Assembly (NCBI RefSeq): GCF_004359575.1
Contig: NZ_SCWF01000001.1
Coordinates: forward strand, 1 to 64,000
Direction of reading: 5' to 3'
DNA: 64,000 bases
Source of the DNA: Macrococcus bovicus
GTDB lineage: Bacteria > Bacillota > Bacilli > Staphylococcales > Staphylococcaceae
Of this stretch, positions 50,237-59,900 are shown piece after piece. The stretch's first letter is position 1. The number at the start of each line of letters is the position of its first letter. The notes beneath the pieces are model-generated. The model saw only the letters and a program-made list of their open reading frames with translations. It was not told the DNA's origin and did not search any database. Both the position numbers and the translations under genes were made by a program.

Positions 50237-51388
50237 ATGTTCAAAAATAATCGGTTTATTTCCTTCTTAGGTGGGTCAACTCTTATTTATACGCTGATTA
50301 TGGCTATTTTGATTGGTATTCTGATCTTTATTACCCGGCAGGTGTCCTTTGTTTTTACGCCTGTTATTACCATTATTAAAACTATTATCGGTCCGATTAT
50401 TGTCGCTTTTATCTTTTTCTATCTGCTCAATCCGGTTGTCAATTTTCTGGAGCGCTACCGTATCAAAAGGTTGTGGGGCATTATCCTGCTTATACTGATT
50501 ATTCTCGGTGTACTTGTAGGTATCGTTACTTTGCTTGTGCCTTTAATCCAGGAGCAGTTTGTTCTGTTTATTAATCATTTTCCAGCCTATGTCGACCATC
50601 TAGGGGATGTTTTTAATAAATTGACTAAGAACTCGTTTATCGAGCCTTATATGGCTGATATGCAGCACTGGCTCAATCAGCAGCTTGTTTCGCTGCAGGA
50701 CAAAGCGAATGTCTATATGGATAAGCTGCCCTCTAAGGTCCGTTCTATTATCGATGCTTTGATGAGTGTCATCATCGTGATAGGGACTTTCCCATTTGTT
50801 CTTTTCTTCTTGTTGAAGGATGGCGATAAGTTCCTGAATTATGTGCTGAGGCTGACGCCTCCCAAATACCGACAGGATGTCCATGATATCCTGCTTAAAA
50901 TGGATCTACAGGTGGGGTCCTATATCCAGGGACAGCTCATTGTATCATTATGTATCGGTGTACTGCTTTATATCGGCTACAATATTATCGGTCTGGAATA
51001 TGCGCTGGTGCTCGCTTCTATAGCCGCTGTCACAAGTGTCGTGCCGTATCTAGGTCCGACCATTGCCATCAGTCCCGCTATTGTCATCGCACTGGTTGAC
51101 TCACCATTCACCTTATTAAAGCTCGTTATCGTCTGGGTCGCTGTGCAGTTCCTGGAGGGCCATTTTATCTCTCCTAATATTATGGGCAAGACGATGCAGA
51201 TTCATCCGCTGACCATTATCTTTGTCCTGCTCTGTGCAGGTAATCTAGCAGGTGTACTAGGCGTGATCTTAGCGATTCCGACCTATGCCATTATCCGTGT
51301 GCTGGTCTCTCATCTGTTTGAGAAGTTTAAGAAACGTTATAACCGTTATTTCTCTGAGGACTCTGGGCCATATGAAACCCATCCATAA
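50237..51388 (+). CDS. AI-2E/PerM-family membrane protein
   Basis: ATG 50237 follows AAGGAGAGTG and gives 383 residues with about eight membrane segments. Family patterns are the N-terminal double hairpin, the soluble stretch after IQEQFVLFINHFPAYV, FLLKDGDKFL, the GSYIQGQLIVSLCIGVL loop and VPYLGPTIAI. The family includes proposed autoinducer-2 exporters and sodium/proton antiporters; the substrate here cannot be told. Confidence 0.82.
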   Translation: MFKNNRFISFLGGSTLIYTLIMAILIGILIFITRQVSFVFTPVITIIKTIIGPIIVAFIFFYLLNPVVNFLERYRIKRLWGIILLILIILGVLVGIVTLLVPLIQEQFVLFINHFPAYVDHLGDVFNKLTKNSFIEPYMADMQHWLNQQLVSLQDKANVYMDKLPSKVRSIIDALMSVIIVIGTFPFVLFFLLKDGDKFLNYVLRLTPPKYRQDVHDILLKMDLQVGSYIQGQLIVSLCIGVLLYIGYNIIGLEYALVLASIAAVTSVVPYLGPTIAISPAIVIALVDSPFTLLKLVIVWVAVQFLEGHFISPNIMGKTMQIHPLTIIFVLLCAGNLAGVLGVILAIPTYAIIRVLVSHLFEKFKKRYNRYFSEDSGPYETHP

Positions 51389-51488
51389 AGTTATCAGGCT
51401 TGAGATGTATCTTTTCTAAAATCCCTTGCTTTTTAGATGTTTATTGGATAAGTTAGTTATAGTTTCGGAAGATTGGAAGAGGGATGAC

Positions 51489-52427
51489 ATGAGTACCAAA
51501 AATGTTTACAGACGCAAGAAAAAAACCAGACTGCGCAAACTGCCGTTTATTATCCTGGCTCTTATAGCGCTACTTGTATTACTCGGTTTCTGGGTGAAAT
51601 CAAGCTATAATAATGGCATACAGTTTGCGAGAGATCACGGCAAACAGGAGAAAAAGTATGAGTTTAATGGACCTATTAATAAGGATGCCAAAGTCAACAT
51701 TCTAATCTTAGGTCAGGACCGGGTCGTTGATGGTTCTGCACGTACGGACTCCATTATGGTGGCGCAATATGATTATTTAAGCAAAAAAATGAAACTGATG
51801 TCTGTGATGCGTGATATCTATGCAGAGATTCCAGGCTATCAGAACTATAAAATCAATACAGCATATACGCTCGGCGGACCTGAACTGCTGCGCCAGACGT
51901 TGAAGAAGAACCTGGATATTGATCTTGAATATTATGCGATCATTGACTTCAAAGGCTTTGAACAGATGGTGGATGAGTTGTCTCCTCAAGGCATTCCAAT
52001 CAATGTCGAAAAAGATATGTCTGAAAAAATCGGCGTTTCCCTGAAAAAAGGGCAGCATAATCTGAATGGTAAAGAGCTTCTGGGTTATGCGCGTTTCAGA
52101 AATGATGAAGAATCTGACTTCGGGCGTGTCAGAAGACAGCAGCAGGTCATTAAGGCACTCGAAAATGAGTTTGTCTCTCTGTCAACGTTACCTAAAGTGC
52201 CTAAGCTTGCCGGGATTGCCAGAGGATATGTCGACACCAATATGACAAACAGTGATATCTTCAAGACAGGCGCCTCTTTCGCGATCAGAGGGAATAAGGA
52301 TATTCAGACGCTTGTCATTCCTGTCAAAGGAACGTTTAATTTCAAGGACGTCTACGGAGTAGGGAATGTGCTGGATATCGATAAAGAAGCGAACAAACAG
52401 GCAATCAAGAAATTTTTAGCAGAATAA
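51489..52427 (+). CDS. LytR-CpsA-Psr family glycopolymer ligase
   Basis: LCP enzymes transfer teichoic acids or capsule from lipid carriers to peptidoglycan. The 312-residue protein starts at ATG 51489. A basic cytosolic tail ([11 protein letters not shown]) precedes one membrane segment ([17 protein letters not shown]), and the LCP domain follows: [49 protein letters not shown] with the catalytic Arg/Asp set. Terminator at the end. Confidence 0.9.
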   Translation: MSTKNVYRRKKKTRLRKLPFIILALIALLVLLGFWVKSSYNNGIQFARDHGKQEKKYEFNGPINKDAKVNILILGQDRVVDGSARTDSIMVAQYDYLSKKMKLMSVMRDIYAEIPGYQNYKINTAYTLGGPELLRQTLKKNLDIDLEYYAIIDFKGFEQMVDELSPQGIPINVEKDMSEKIGVSLKKGQHNLNGKELLGYARFRNDEESDFGRVRRQQQVIKALENEFVSLSTLPKVPKLAGIARGYVDTNMTNSDIFKTGASFAIRGNKDIQTLVIPVKGTFNFKDVYGVGNVLDIDKEANKQAIKKFLAE

Positions 52428-52462
52428 AATAGACGTACTCTTCGCGAGTACGTCTATTTTTT
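52426..52462. terminator. Bidirectional terminator
   Basis: AAAATAGACGTACTC and GAGTACGTCTATTTT, 15-base perfect stem between convergent genes. Confidence 0.92.
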
Positions 52463-52646
52463 ATTCTTCTGATTTAAGTTTGCCGTTAACAGCGTAGCGC
52501 TCTTTCTTCAATTCTTCTACGAATACATGGATGTTCTCTTTAGGCGCCTGAGTTGTTCTGCTGACCACTTCAGTGACCTCAGCAACCATCGCTTTGAGCT
52601 GTTCTTCCGTGCGGCCTTCAATCAATTCAATGGTGACAAATGGCAT
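52461..52646 (-). CDS. 4-oxalocrotonate tautomerase family protein
   Basis: The 61-residue protein starts [20 protein letters not shown]; after Met removal Pro-1 would be the catalytic base of this family. [19 protein letters not shown] matches the C-terminal half. Members act as small multimers on keto-enol substrates. It starts 2 bases after the CDF gene ends, so the two form one transcript. Confidence 0.9.
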   Translation of the reverse strand: MPFVTIELIEGRTEEQLKAMVAEVTEVVSRTTQAPKENIHVFVEELKKERYAVNGKLKSEE

Positions 52647-52648
52647 TA

Positions 52649-53662
52649 TTATTTATCCTCCTTGGTATACATTCTATATGTTGATGAACCATGACCATCT
52701 TTCCAGTCATGTACATTATCCGCTTCCATAAACTCTAAGTTAACATCGACCACATGGGGCTGCTCCAGAAGACGCTGGGCAATCTGTTTCTTGATTTCAG
52801 ACAGTTGTCTTAAATTCATATCCACACGCGGCGTTTCGAGCAATGCTTCCAGGTGAAGGTCTTCTCCTTCTTTCAGCACTGTCAGACGTTTAATATCCGT
52901 GATATGCTCGTTTTCGAGAATGATACGAGAAGCTTGGACTTCCATCTCCTGATCAGAGACACCAATAGCGCCTGCTGCATTCTCAAGGAAGACACGTGCT
53001 ACGACGAAGAACATCATCAGACCGATGATAACGGACACTATACCTTCAATCTGTCCGAAGCCAGTGAGACGCGCAATGATGATGGCGATCAAAGCCAAGG
53101 CACCGCCTAAAGTGGCCACTGTATCTTCCATGAATACCAGTTTAGTAGCCGGTTTAGCTTTGTTCAGATTCAGGTAGCTGGTTGTATAAGGATGAAGACC
53201 TGTTGTAGGTAAGTGGGCTTCCTCCAGTACTTCTTTACCGGCTTTTCCTAGAACAGAACCTTCAAGCACAATACCGATCAACAGGACGCCTGCATTGATC
53301 AGAAAATGATTAAAGGGCTGCGCTTCATGGGAAGGGTGCTGGATATGATGAATCCCTTCAAGAACCGTTTCATAAGCAAGAATGGCTACAATGATAACCG
53401 CGAATAAACAAACAATATTAACAAGACGGCCGTATCCGAAAGGAAACTTCTCATTGGGGTCTTTTTTAGATACCGCAGAGCCGACCCAGACGAACAGCTG
53501 ATTGGCTGCATCACCCAGAGAATGCATCATCTCAGCGAACATCGCTACGTTTCCTGTAATCAGGTAGGCACCGAATTTAAGTGCACCGAGAACAAAGTTA
53601 ACAATGGCAGCCATCAAGGAAGATTTGCTTCCTTTTTTGAGTAATTTAAACAAACCTGTCAT
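52649..53662 (-). CDS. Cation diffusion facilitator family transporter
   Basis: The 337-residue metal exporter starts at ATG 53662 after AAAAAAGGAGTTTAT, the only well-spaced site. Six membrane segments; the transport site HSLGDAANQ and an HD-x3-D pattern are in TM2, and [14 protein letters not shown] in TM5. The C-terminal cytoplasmic domain is of the ferredoxin-like type. Zn, Mn, Co or Fe export is possible. Confidence 0.88.
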   Translation of the reverse strand: MTGLFKLLKKGSKSSLMAAIVNFVLGALKFGAYLITGNVAMFAEMMHSLGDAANQLFVWVGSAVSKKDPNEKFPFGYGRLVNIVCLFAVIIVAILAYETVLEGIHHIQHPSHEAQPFNHFLINAGVLLIGIVLEGSVLGKAGKEVLEEAHLPTTGLHPYTTSYLNLNKAKPATKLVFMEDTVATLGGALALIAIIIARLTGFGQIEGIVSVIIGLMMFFVVARVFLENAAGAIGVSDQEMEVQASRIILENEHITDIKRLTVLKEGEDLHLEALLETPRVDMNLRQLSEIKKQIAQRLLEQPHVVDVNLEFMEADNVHDWKDGHGSSTYRMYTKEDK

Positions 53663-53758
53663 ATTATAAACTCCTTTTTTTAATATGTTTGTTCTCTTCC
53701 CTATTATATGCGATGATAGTCCTAAATCAAAAGACAAAATTATTCTTAGGAGGGCCAG

Positions 53759-53884
53759 ATGTTTAGAAATTTATTATCTTCTATCGGATTTGAGGATCTC
53801 ACTGTTGATACCCGTATCAATCAAGCACATTATCAGCCAGGTGACACGATTGAAGGGATAGAAGACGAGATCTTTTTCAGTTAG
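53759..53884 (+). pseudogene. Truncated spo0M (sporulation-control protein) remnant
   Basis: ATG 53759 follows TTAGGAGGGCC and reads MFRNLLSSIGFEDLTVDTRI, then QAHYQPGDTIEGI, before TAG at 53882-53884. This 41-codon piece matches the N-terminal arrestin-like strand of Spo0M (usual length above 200 residues). No continuation is seen in other frames before the M42 peptidase gene at 53970, so the rest has been deleted. The ribosome site is intact. Confidence 0.7.
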
Positions 53885-53969
53885 CGAGACCCTATGCCCT
53901 CATATTGTCAAAATTTCGGATATCGTATAAGATTGAATAGATGTAATATTCAAGAAAGAAGGGGACAGA

Positions 53970-55013
53970 ATGACTTATCCAGATGTAAAAGCAACCATCA
54001 AGCAGGTCGAGACACTAGTGAATATTCCAGGTCCGTCCGGCTATGCCTACGCTGCCATCCAGTACTGCCAGGACTACCTGCAGGCACATGGTATTGACAG
54101 CACTCTTACCAATAAAGGGGGACTCAGTGTCACAGTAAAGGGGGCTGATGATACTCGTCACCGCTTCATCACAGCGCACGTCGATACGCTCGGCGCTATG
54201 GTCAAGGATATTCTGCCAAGCGGACGACTGAAGATGACGAAGATAGGGGGTTTCAGCTGGCATGCGACAGAAGGGGAATACTGTCAGATTCATAGTGCCG
54301 GTAAAGTCTTTACAGGTACTATCTGCCTTCATGAAACCAGTGTCCATGTCTATCGCGGCAATGACGACATCAAACGCGATGACGATCATATGGAGGTCCG
54401 TATCGATGAAATCACGGCATCTGCAGAAGAAACATATGCCCTCGGAATCAACGTCGGCGATTTCATCTGCTTTGAACCCCGCTTCCAGTATACAGAGAGC
54501 GGCTTCGTGAAATCACGTCACCTTGATGATAAAGTCAGTGCCGCGATTATGCTGGAGTTACTTGTACATCTGAAGGACAATGAGATTCAGTTGCCGCATA
54601 CCACCCATTTCTTCTTCTCCAACAATGAAGAGATCGGTTACGGTGGTAACTCCAATATCCCGTCAGAAGTCGTAGAATATCTTGCGGTAGATATGGGGGC
54701 ACTGGGTGACGGTCAGCTGTCAGATGAATATACGGTCTCTATCTGTGCAAAAGACAGCTCAGGTCCGTATCATTATCATCTCCGCCAGCATCTCGTTGAA
54801 CTGTGCCGAGAAAATGGTATAGACTATAAGATTGATATCTATCCTTACTACGGATCTGATGCCAGTGCGGCCATCTCTGCAGGTCATGATATCAAACATG
54901 CGCTGTTCGGTGCCGGCATTGAGTCTTCCCATGCGATGGAACGTACACATGAGCGCTCCATACAGGCGACTGAATCACTTCTTCTCGCCTATGTTCAGAG
55001 TCCACTGGTATAA
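53970..55013 (+). CDS. M42-family aminopeptidase
   Basis: The 347-residue co-catalytic metallopeptidase is related to glutamyl aminopeptidases. Metal ligands and catalytic residues: ITAHVDTLG (His/Asp), RHLDDKVSAAIM (Asp), SNNEEIGYGGN (Glu-Glu) and VDMG, and ESSHAMERTHE (His). Cytosolic. ATG 53970 follows AGAAGGGGACAG. It ends in a hairpin terminator. Confidence 0.92.
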   Translation: MTYPDVKATIKQVETLVNIPGPSGYAYAAIQYCQDYLQAHGIDSTLTNKGGLSVTVKGADDTRHRFITAHVDTLGAMVKDILPSGRLKMTKIGGFSWHATEGEYCQIHSAGKVFTGTICLHETSVHVYRGNDDIKRDDDHMEVRIDEITASAEETYALGINVGDFICFEPRFQYTESGFVKSRHLDDKVSAAIMLELLVHLKDNEIQLPHTTHFFFSNNEEIGYGGNSNIPSEVVEYLAVDMGALGDGQLSDEYTVSICAKDSSGPYHYHLRQHLVELCRENGIDYKIDIYPYYGSDASAAISAGHDIKHALFGAGIESSHAMERTHERSIQATESLLLAYVQSPLV

Positions 55014-55031
55014 ACAGTTCTAATACAGGAT

Positions 55032-55059
55032 AAGTCCCGCAACTCATTCAGCGGGACTT
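55032..55059. terminator. Terminator between the M42 peptidase and DUF3307-like genes
   Basis: AAGTCCCGC and GCGGGACTT around a 10-base loop, T-rich flank. Confidence 0.7.
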
Positions 55060-55065
55060 TCTGTT

Positions 55066-55431
55066 TTATCTGAAGTCAATTGAAGCGAGCAGGCCGATCA
55101 AGATGCCGACTGTCATTGAAAGCATGGTACCAAGCAGGATATACTCCGACTGTTTATCAATCTTATCAGGCTGATGATCAACCGGGTCCTGCTTCACATC
55201 ATTGAATCTTAAGATAGATTTACTTGCGATGACAAGCCCGATTGCGGTATATTCCTTTAGTACGATAAAGATAATAATCAGAAACCTTTCCAGGTAGCCG
55301 ATGACAAGCCCGACATTATCGGTCTGCGGGAGTTTAGTTGAACTCATGGACGCCAGAAATGACCGGATGAAAGGGCCGCTGAAGATATAAAGTACGATAC
55401 ACAGGAAATAGAGGGTCAGATTCATCATCAT
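55066..55431 (-). CDS. DUF3307-like membrane protein (short)
   Basis: The 121-residue protein has about three membrane segments. GLVIGYLERFLIIIFIVLKE and AIGLVIASKSILRFND resemble the conserved C-terminal part of DUF3307 proteins, which in other Firmicutes are longer; this copy may be a short form. It overlaps the upstream satD-like gene by 4 bases, so the pair is co-expressed. Function unknown. Confidence 0.7.
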   Translation of the reverse strand: MMMNLTLYFLCIVLYIFSGPFIRSFLASMSSTKLPQTDNVGLVIGYLERFLIIIFIVLKEYTAIGLVIASKSILRFNDVKQDPVDHQPDKIDKQSEYILLGTMLSMTVGILIGLLASIDFR

Positions 55432-56093
55432 CGGTAGAGGTCCTTCAGTGTCTGTCTGATATCGGCTCTCATCGCTTCATTGATACCTGAGCTGTAATGA
55501 ATCAGTTCCTGCTCGATTAAGTCAAGCTGCTTACTGCGTGCTTTTTTGAGATGGGTGGAGACTGTAGAGAAGCTCTTATCCATCTCCAGTGCTAGTTCCC
55601 GCTGTACAGGTATCGAGAGGCTCATCAGCAGTATTTCCCGCTGGATATCTGTATGCTGGCGCAGGATATCTGTCATATAGTAGAAGAGCACATGATTGAT
55701 CATCGATGCATTCTCTGCCGAGAGACTGAGGTCAACCTGGTCATTCGTCTTGATGCTTTCCAGCGCCTGACGTGCTTCCTTGATGATAGGGGCATTCCAG
55801 TGCTCAAAATCGGCTTCCGGCAGTTCACTTTCACCAATCGACAGCCCGAATTTAAGGGTCTGACTTTTTAAAGGCCATGATAATTTGATATAATAAGCTA
55901 GCATCAGCATATCACCCGGTGAATCGCAGACAAAGAACAGTTCGTCTCCCATTCTGAAATTGACGTAGCGTCTATTCAGCGGCTGTGTCCAGCTGTTGAT
56001 TGCGCTCTCCAGCTGGCGGAGTTTCTGGCTGATTTCACCTGTATTCCCATGGGCTGTACTTCCTGATACGTCCATAATGAATAACCCGATCAT
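55428..56093 (-). CDS. SatD-family protein with C-terminal DNA-binding helix
   Basis: The 221-residue soluble protein begins MIGLFIMDVSGSTAHGNTGE, typical of SatD proteins, with a nucleotidyl-cyclase-like fold region (RMGDELFFVCDSPGDM and LKFGLSIGESELP). The C-terminal part ELALEMDKSFSTVSTHLKKA looks like a helix-turn-helix. ATG 56093 follows CGGAGGGATAAA. Two matching palindromes lie directly upstream, so it probably controls its own operon. Partner gene overlaps downstream. Confidence 0.72.
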   Translation of the reverse strand: MIGLFIMDVSGSTAHGNTGEISQKLRQLESAINSWTQPLNRRYVNFRMGDELFFVCDSPGDMLMLAYYIKLSWPLKSQTLKFGLSIGESELPEADFEHWNAPIIKEARQALESIKTNDQVDLSLSAENASMINHVLFYYMTDILRQHTDIQREILLMSLSIPVQRELALEMDKSFSTVSTHLKKARSKQLDLIEQELIHYSSGINEAMRADIRQTLKDLYR

Positions 56094-56105
56094 TTTATCC
56101 CTCCG

Positions 56106-56123
56106 TTCGCTTATATAAACGAA
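56106..56123. promoter_or_regulatory. Palindromic operator 1 of the SatD-like operon
   Basis: TTCGCTTATATAAACGAA is an 18-base near-perfect palindrome 13 bases upstream of the SatD-type start codon. It contains TATATAA that could be part of the promoter. Confidence 0.6.
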
Positions 56124-56133
56124 TTTTCAATAA

Positions 56134-56151
56134 TTCTTTTATATAAGCGAA
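56134..56151. promoter_or_regulatory. Palindromic operator 2, between SatD-like gene and femA
   Basis: TTCTTTTATATAAGCGAA differs by one base from the complement of operator 1. The centres are 28 bases apart. It lies 48 bases before femA, so it could also affect that promoter. Confidence 0.6.
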
Positions 56152-56199
56152 TTATAGCATAAAATAATCACTAATCTACTGAACAAGAAGGAGTTAACT

Positions 56200-57423
56200 A
56201 TGAAGTTTATTACACTGACAAAAGAACAATTCGGCACATTCTGTGATCAGACAGGCAGTCATTTCACACAGATGACAGTCAACTATGACGTCAAACAGGC
56301 AGAAGGTGCTGAAGTCCACCTGGTAGGGGTAGAGGAGAACGGAAACGTGATTGCAGCCTGTCTTCTGACGGCCATTCCCGTCATGAAAGTCTTTAAATAT
56401 TTCTACACGAACCGTGGACCAGTGATGGACTATAACAACAAAGAACTGCTGCACTTCTTCTTTACAGAATTAAAGAAATATTTAAGACAGCATAAAGCGC
56501 TCTATGTACGTGTTGATCCGTATGTTGCTTATCAGAAGCGGGATCACGACGGTAACGTGCTGGAAAAATATCCGACCGCTTCAGTCATTGAAGAGATGGC
56601 AGCACTCGGTTATGTCCATCAGGGCTATACAACGGGTATGAAGACCAACTTCCAGATACGCTGGCACTCAGTTCTGGACCTTGAAGGCAAGGATGCCAAG
56701 TCCGTCTTGAAAGATATGGACAGCCTGCGTAAACGGAATATCAAGAAAGTCATCAAAAATGGTATCAAAGTCCGCTATCTGACTGAGGATGAGATGCCTA
56801 TCTTCAGACAGTTCATGGCAGATACAAGCTCCAAGAAAGAGTTCCAGGACCGTGATGACAACTTCTATAAGCTGCGTCTGCGTCATTTCGGTGACAGAGC
56901 GCTCATGCCACTTGCCTATATAGACTTTACAGAATATATCCCTCAGCTAGAAGAGGAGAAGCAAGGTGTAAAACGGAGCCTGCAGACGGAGAACACCCAG
57001 AAGAACGACAAGAAAAAAGCAGATCTCGAGAAACAGCTGGCAGCGATTGAAGACCGTCTGACAGAAGCGAAAGAACTGCAGGCTGAACACGGAGATGAAC
57101 TGCCTGTAGCAGCCGCGTTCTACCTGATCAATCCATATGAAGTCGTATACCTGGCAGGCGGGACAGCGAATGAGTTCAGACACTTCGCAGGTTCCTACGC
57201 TATACAGTGGAAGATGATCAACTACGCGCTTGATCATGGCATCAACCGCTATAACTTCTACGGCATCAGCGGTGACTTCAGTGAAGAGGCAGAAGATGCG
57301 GGGGTCATCAAGTTCAAGAAAGGTTTCAATGCAGACGTCATGGAATATATCGGTGACTTTGTGCTGCCGATCAATAAGCCGGTCTATCAGGCTTATCAGG
57401 CGATGAAGAAGATCAGGGGGTAA
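56200..57423 (+). CDS. femA: FemA-like aminoacyltransferase of the interpeptide bridge
   Basis: A FemABX-family enzyme that adds amino acids (glycine in staphylococci) to the peptidoglycan stem lysine, using aminoacyl-tRNA. The 407-residue protein has two GNAT-like halves (MKFITLTKEQFGTFCDQTGS; VRVDPYVAYQKRD) and a helical coiled-coil arm at about residues 245-305 (EEEKQGVKRSL... AIEDRLTEAKEL). AGGTANEFRHFAGSYAIQWK and NRYNFYGISGDFSEEAED are family hallmarks. ATG 56200 follows AGAAGGAG. femB follows directly. Confidence 0.93.
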   Translation: MKFITLTKEQFGTFCDQTGSHFTQMTVNYDVKQAEGAEVHLVGVEENGNVIAACLLTAIPVMKVFKYFYTNRGPVMDYNNKELLHFFFTELKKYLRQHKALYVRVDPYVAYQKRDHDGNVLEKYPTASVIEEMAALGYVHQGYTTGMKTNFQIRWHSVLDLEGKDAKSVLKDMDSLRKRNIKKVIKNGIKVRYLTEDEMPIFRQFMADTSSKKEFQDRDDNFYKLRLRHFGDRALMPLAYIDFTEYIPQLEEEKQGVKRSLQTENTQKNDKKKADLEKQLAAIEDRLTEAKELQAEHGDELPVAAAFYLINPYEVVYLAGGTANEFRHFAGSYAIQWKMINYALDHGINRYNFYGISGDFSEEAEDAGVIKFKKGFNADVMEYIGDFVLPINKPVYQAYQAMKKIRG

Positions 57424-57426
57424 GTG

Positions 57427-58698
57427 ATGGAGTTCACAGAACTGACTACAAAAGAATTCAAGACATTTATGGCTGAGACACCCTATATGAGCCACTATTT
57501 CCAGATGGCTGAAAATATCGCGAACAGGGAAGAAGAGAAGAGTCCGGTTGTCCTCCTCGGCGTCAAAGAGAACGGCAGAGTGATGGCGGCCAGTCTGTTC
57601 TCTAAAATACCGACATTCGGCAGCTATATGTATTATTCAAACCGCGGACCTGTACTCGATACATCAAATACAGAGCTGATTCGTTTTTACTTCCAGTCGC
57701 TGGATACATATCTGAAACAGCATCAGTGTCTGTACGTCAAGCTCGATCCGTACTGGCTATATCGCACCTATGACAAAGACGTCAATCCGAAGACAGCGGG
57801 CAACGATGAGCTGATCAAACTTCTTGAGTCATTAGGTTATACGCATGGCGGCTTCACCAGAGGATACAGTCACACACAAGTGCGCTGGATGAGTGTACTG
57901 TACCTGGAAGGGGAAACACCGGCATCCATCATGAAGCAGTTTGACAGCCAGCGTAAGCGCAATGTCAAGAAGGCACAGAAATACGGTGTCAAAATCCGTC
58001 TGCTGGAAGAAAATGAGATTGATATCTTCCTGGATCTGTACAGAGAAACCGAGGAACGGACAGGCTTTATCGCCCGTGATGATGACTACTTCAAGCGATT
58101 CAAGAAACACTACGGCTCAAAGGCCATCATGCCGCTTGCATATATCGACTTAGATGAACATATAGCGGATTTAAACGCAGAACAGCTGGAACTGGAGACC
58201 AAACATGACCAGCTGCTGCTGGCAGACAACAAATCAGACAAGCAGCTGAAGAAACTGGCTGATTTAGATGACCAGCTGAAGAAACTGCAGCAGAACTTAC
58301 TGGATATGAATGAACTGAAGAAAACAGATGGCCAGATCCTGAATCTGGCAGCAGGCATGTTCTTTGAGAATAATTATGAAATCAATTATTTCTCAGGAGG
58401 ATCCAGCCATAAATACAGTCAGTTCATGGGCCCATATGCCATGCACTGGTATATGATCAATTATTGTTTTGAGCACCAGTTCAGCCGTTACAATTTCTAC
58501 GGTGTATCCGGTGATTTCACGGAATCCGGCGAAGATTACGGTGTCTATCGATTTAAACGCGGCTTCAATGCACAGATTGAGGAACTTGTCGGAGATTTCA
58601 ATAAGACAATCAACAAACCTAAAGCCATGTTACATCAGACAGTGATGAAAGCTGGCGGCGGCGCACGACGTATCAAGAATATCATTAAAAAGAACTGA
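57427..58698 (+). CDS. femB: FemB-like aminoacyltransferase of the interpeptide bridge
   Basis: The 423-residue paralogue of FemA starts at ATG 57427, three bases after the femA stop (a GTG at 57424 is less likely). It has the same two-domain plus coiled-coil layout (residues about 240-300, [20 protein letters not shown]), [20 protein letters not shown] and [18 protein letters not shown]. In staphylococci FemB adds the last two bridge residues; the bridge in this organism may differ. A terminator follows. Confidence 0.93.
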   Translation: MEFTELTTKEFKTFMAETPYMSHYFQMAENIANREEEKSPVVLLGVKENGRVMAASLFSKIPTFGSYMYYSNRGPVLDTSNTELIRFYFQSLDTYLKQHQCLYVKLDPYWLYRTYDKDVNPKTAGNDELIKLLESLGYTHGGFTRGYSHTQVRWMSVLYLEGETPASIMKQFDSQRKRNVKKAQKYGVKIRLLEENEIDIFLDLYRETEERTGFIARDDDYFKRFKKHYGSKAIMPLAYIDLDEHIADLNAEQLELETKHDQLLLADNKSDKQLKKLADLDDQLKKLQQNLLDMNELKKTDGQILNLAAGMFFENNYEINYFSGGSSHKYSQFMGPYAMHWYMINYCFEHQFSRYNFYGVSGDFTESGEDYGVYRFKRGFNAQIEELVGDFNKTINKPKAMLHQTVMKAGGGARRIKNIIKKN

Positions 58699-58700
58699 TA

Positions 58701-58729
58701 AAAACCGTCATGATGATCATGACGGTTTT
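58701..58729 (+). terminator. femAB terminator
   Basis: AAAACCGTCATGA-TGA-TCATGACGGTTTT, a 13-base perfect stem. Confidence 0.9.
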
Positions 58730-58772
58730 AGTGTATATAAGTGACAACAAGACCCCTCTATTTTTTTCGATA

Positions 58773-58930
<158 letters not shown>

Positions 58931-58997
58931 TGAAATCTGTTTCCTCGTATATTAGATTTCCTCTCCAATTTTGCTGCATATTTGTAGAGACAGGCAT

Positions 58998-59900
58998 CTA
59001 TTTCTGTATTTTCTTCCGTTTTTCTAGTTCTCTGACCATCATCTGCATAAGCAGCATCATATAGATAATAGCCATTAAAGGCGCATAGAACGTCCACCAT
59101 GCGATTGTTAAGTCATTAAAATGATAGCCCATCAGACTGCTGAGCTCCGGGAATACGGGCTTCTCAATAATCTCACAGGCAGATCCATAACATACATCTG
59201 TCCCACCGAAGAAAATCTTGAAGAATGCGAGATGTGAGATGATGATTAATGTCTGGAACAATAGACGGAGAAATATAATAAAATACTGGGTCGTCATATT
59301 CGGCCATACATGCTTGAAGTAGATATGTGTTTTACTAGGGCTGAAGGTATAGGCACTCACAATAAACTCTTTCCCGAGGATTATTTCAGTGGATTCCTTA
59401 ATCAGAACCACCGTTGTCGGGATCATCAGTAAAATAAGGATCATGATATTGAAAAGTATTCTACAGTCAGCCGAGTTTTCAAATCCATTGAGTGGTTCAT
59501 AGAGAACTGGCCGTAAAAAAATATAGGCTAATATCGACTGAGGAATATAGAAGAAGGGATTAGTTACTGCTTGCAGGAAAGTACCGCTTCTCTTACTGAA
59601 AGCTAGATATGTACCTATTATGATCGCTAGAGTCAGTGAGACGAGCGCAATAATGATCAATATTAAAAGTGTAAGCCTGTAACCCGATAACACCTCATAA
59701 GCCATATGATTTGAACTTGAATCCACACCGAATACAGCATGCCGACTCGGAGGAAATGGCGAACTTGATATAATACTCCCCCTACTATCATATAAGAAAT
59801 CCGTTCGTTTCACTTTGCCGTTGAAAATATCAAAATATATGATACCTACAATAGCTGGTAAGATGAGCAGAGTCAGATAAATATAGATCTTTTTCATCAT
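58998..59900 (-). CDS. ABC transporter permease, DppC/OppC-like
   Basis: The 300-residue protein has an N-terminal membrane segment, a short outside loop, then a binding-protein-dependent permease domain with about five segments. SGYRLTLLILIIIALVSLTL and KEFIVSAYTFSPSKTHIYFK (EAA-loop position, degenerate) support an OppC-type fold. It overlaps the upstream permease by 4 bases. No ATPase or substrate-binding protein is next to it, unlike complete peptide/nickel importers. Confidence 0.72.
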   Translation of the reverse strand: MMKKIYIYLTLLILPAIVGIIYFDIFNGKVKRTDFLYDSRGSIISSSPFPPSRHAVFGVDSSSNHMAYEVLSGYRLTLLILIIIALVSLTLAIIIGTYLAFSKRSGTFLQAVTNPFFYIPQSILAYIFLRPVLYEPLNGFENSADCRILFNIMILILLMIPTTVVLIKESTEIILGKEFIVSAYTFSPSKTHIYFKHVWPNMTTQYFIIFLRLLFQTLIIISHLAFFKIFFGGTDVCYGSACEIIEKPVFPELSSLMGYHFNDLTIAWWTFYAPLMAIIYMMLLMQMMVRELEKRKKIQK

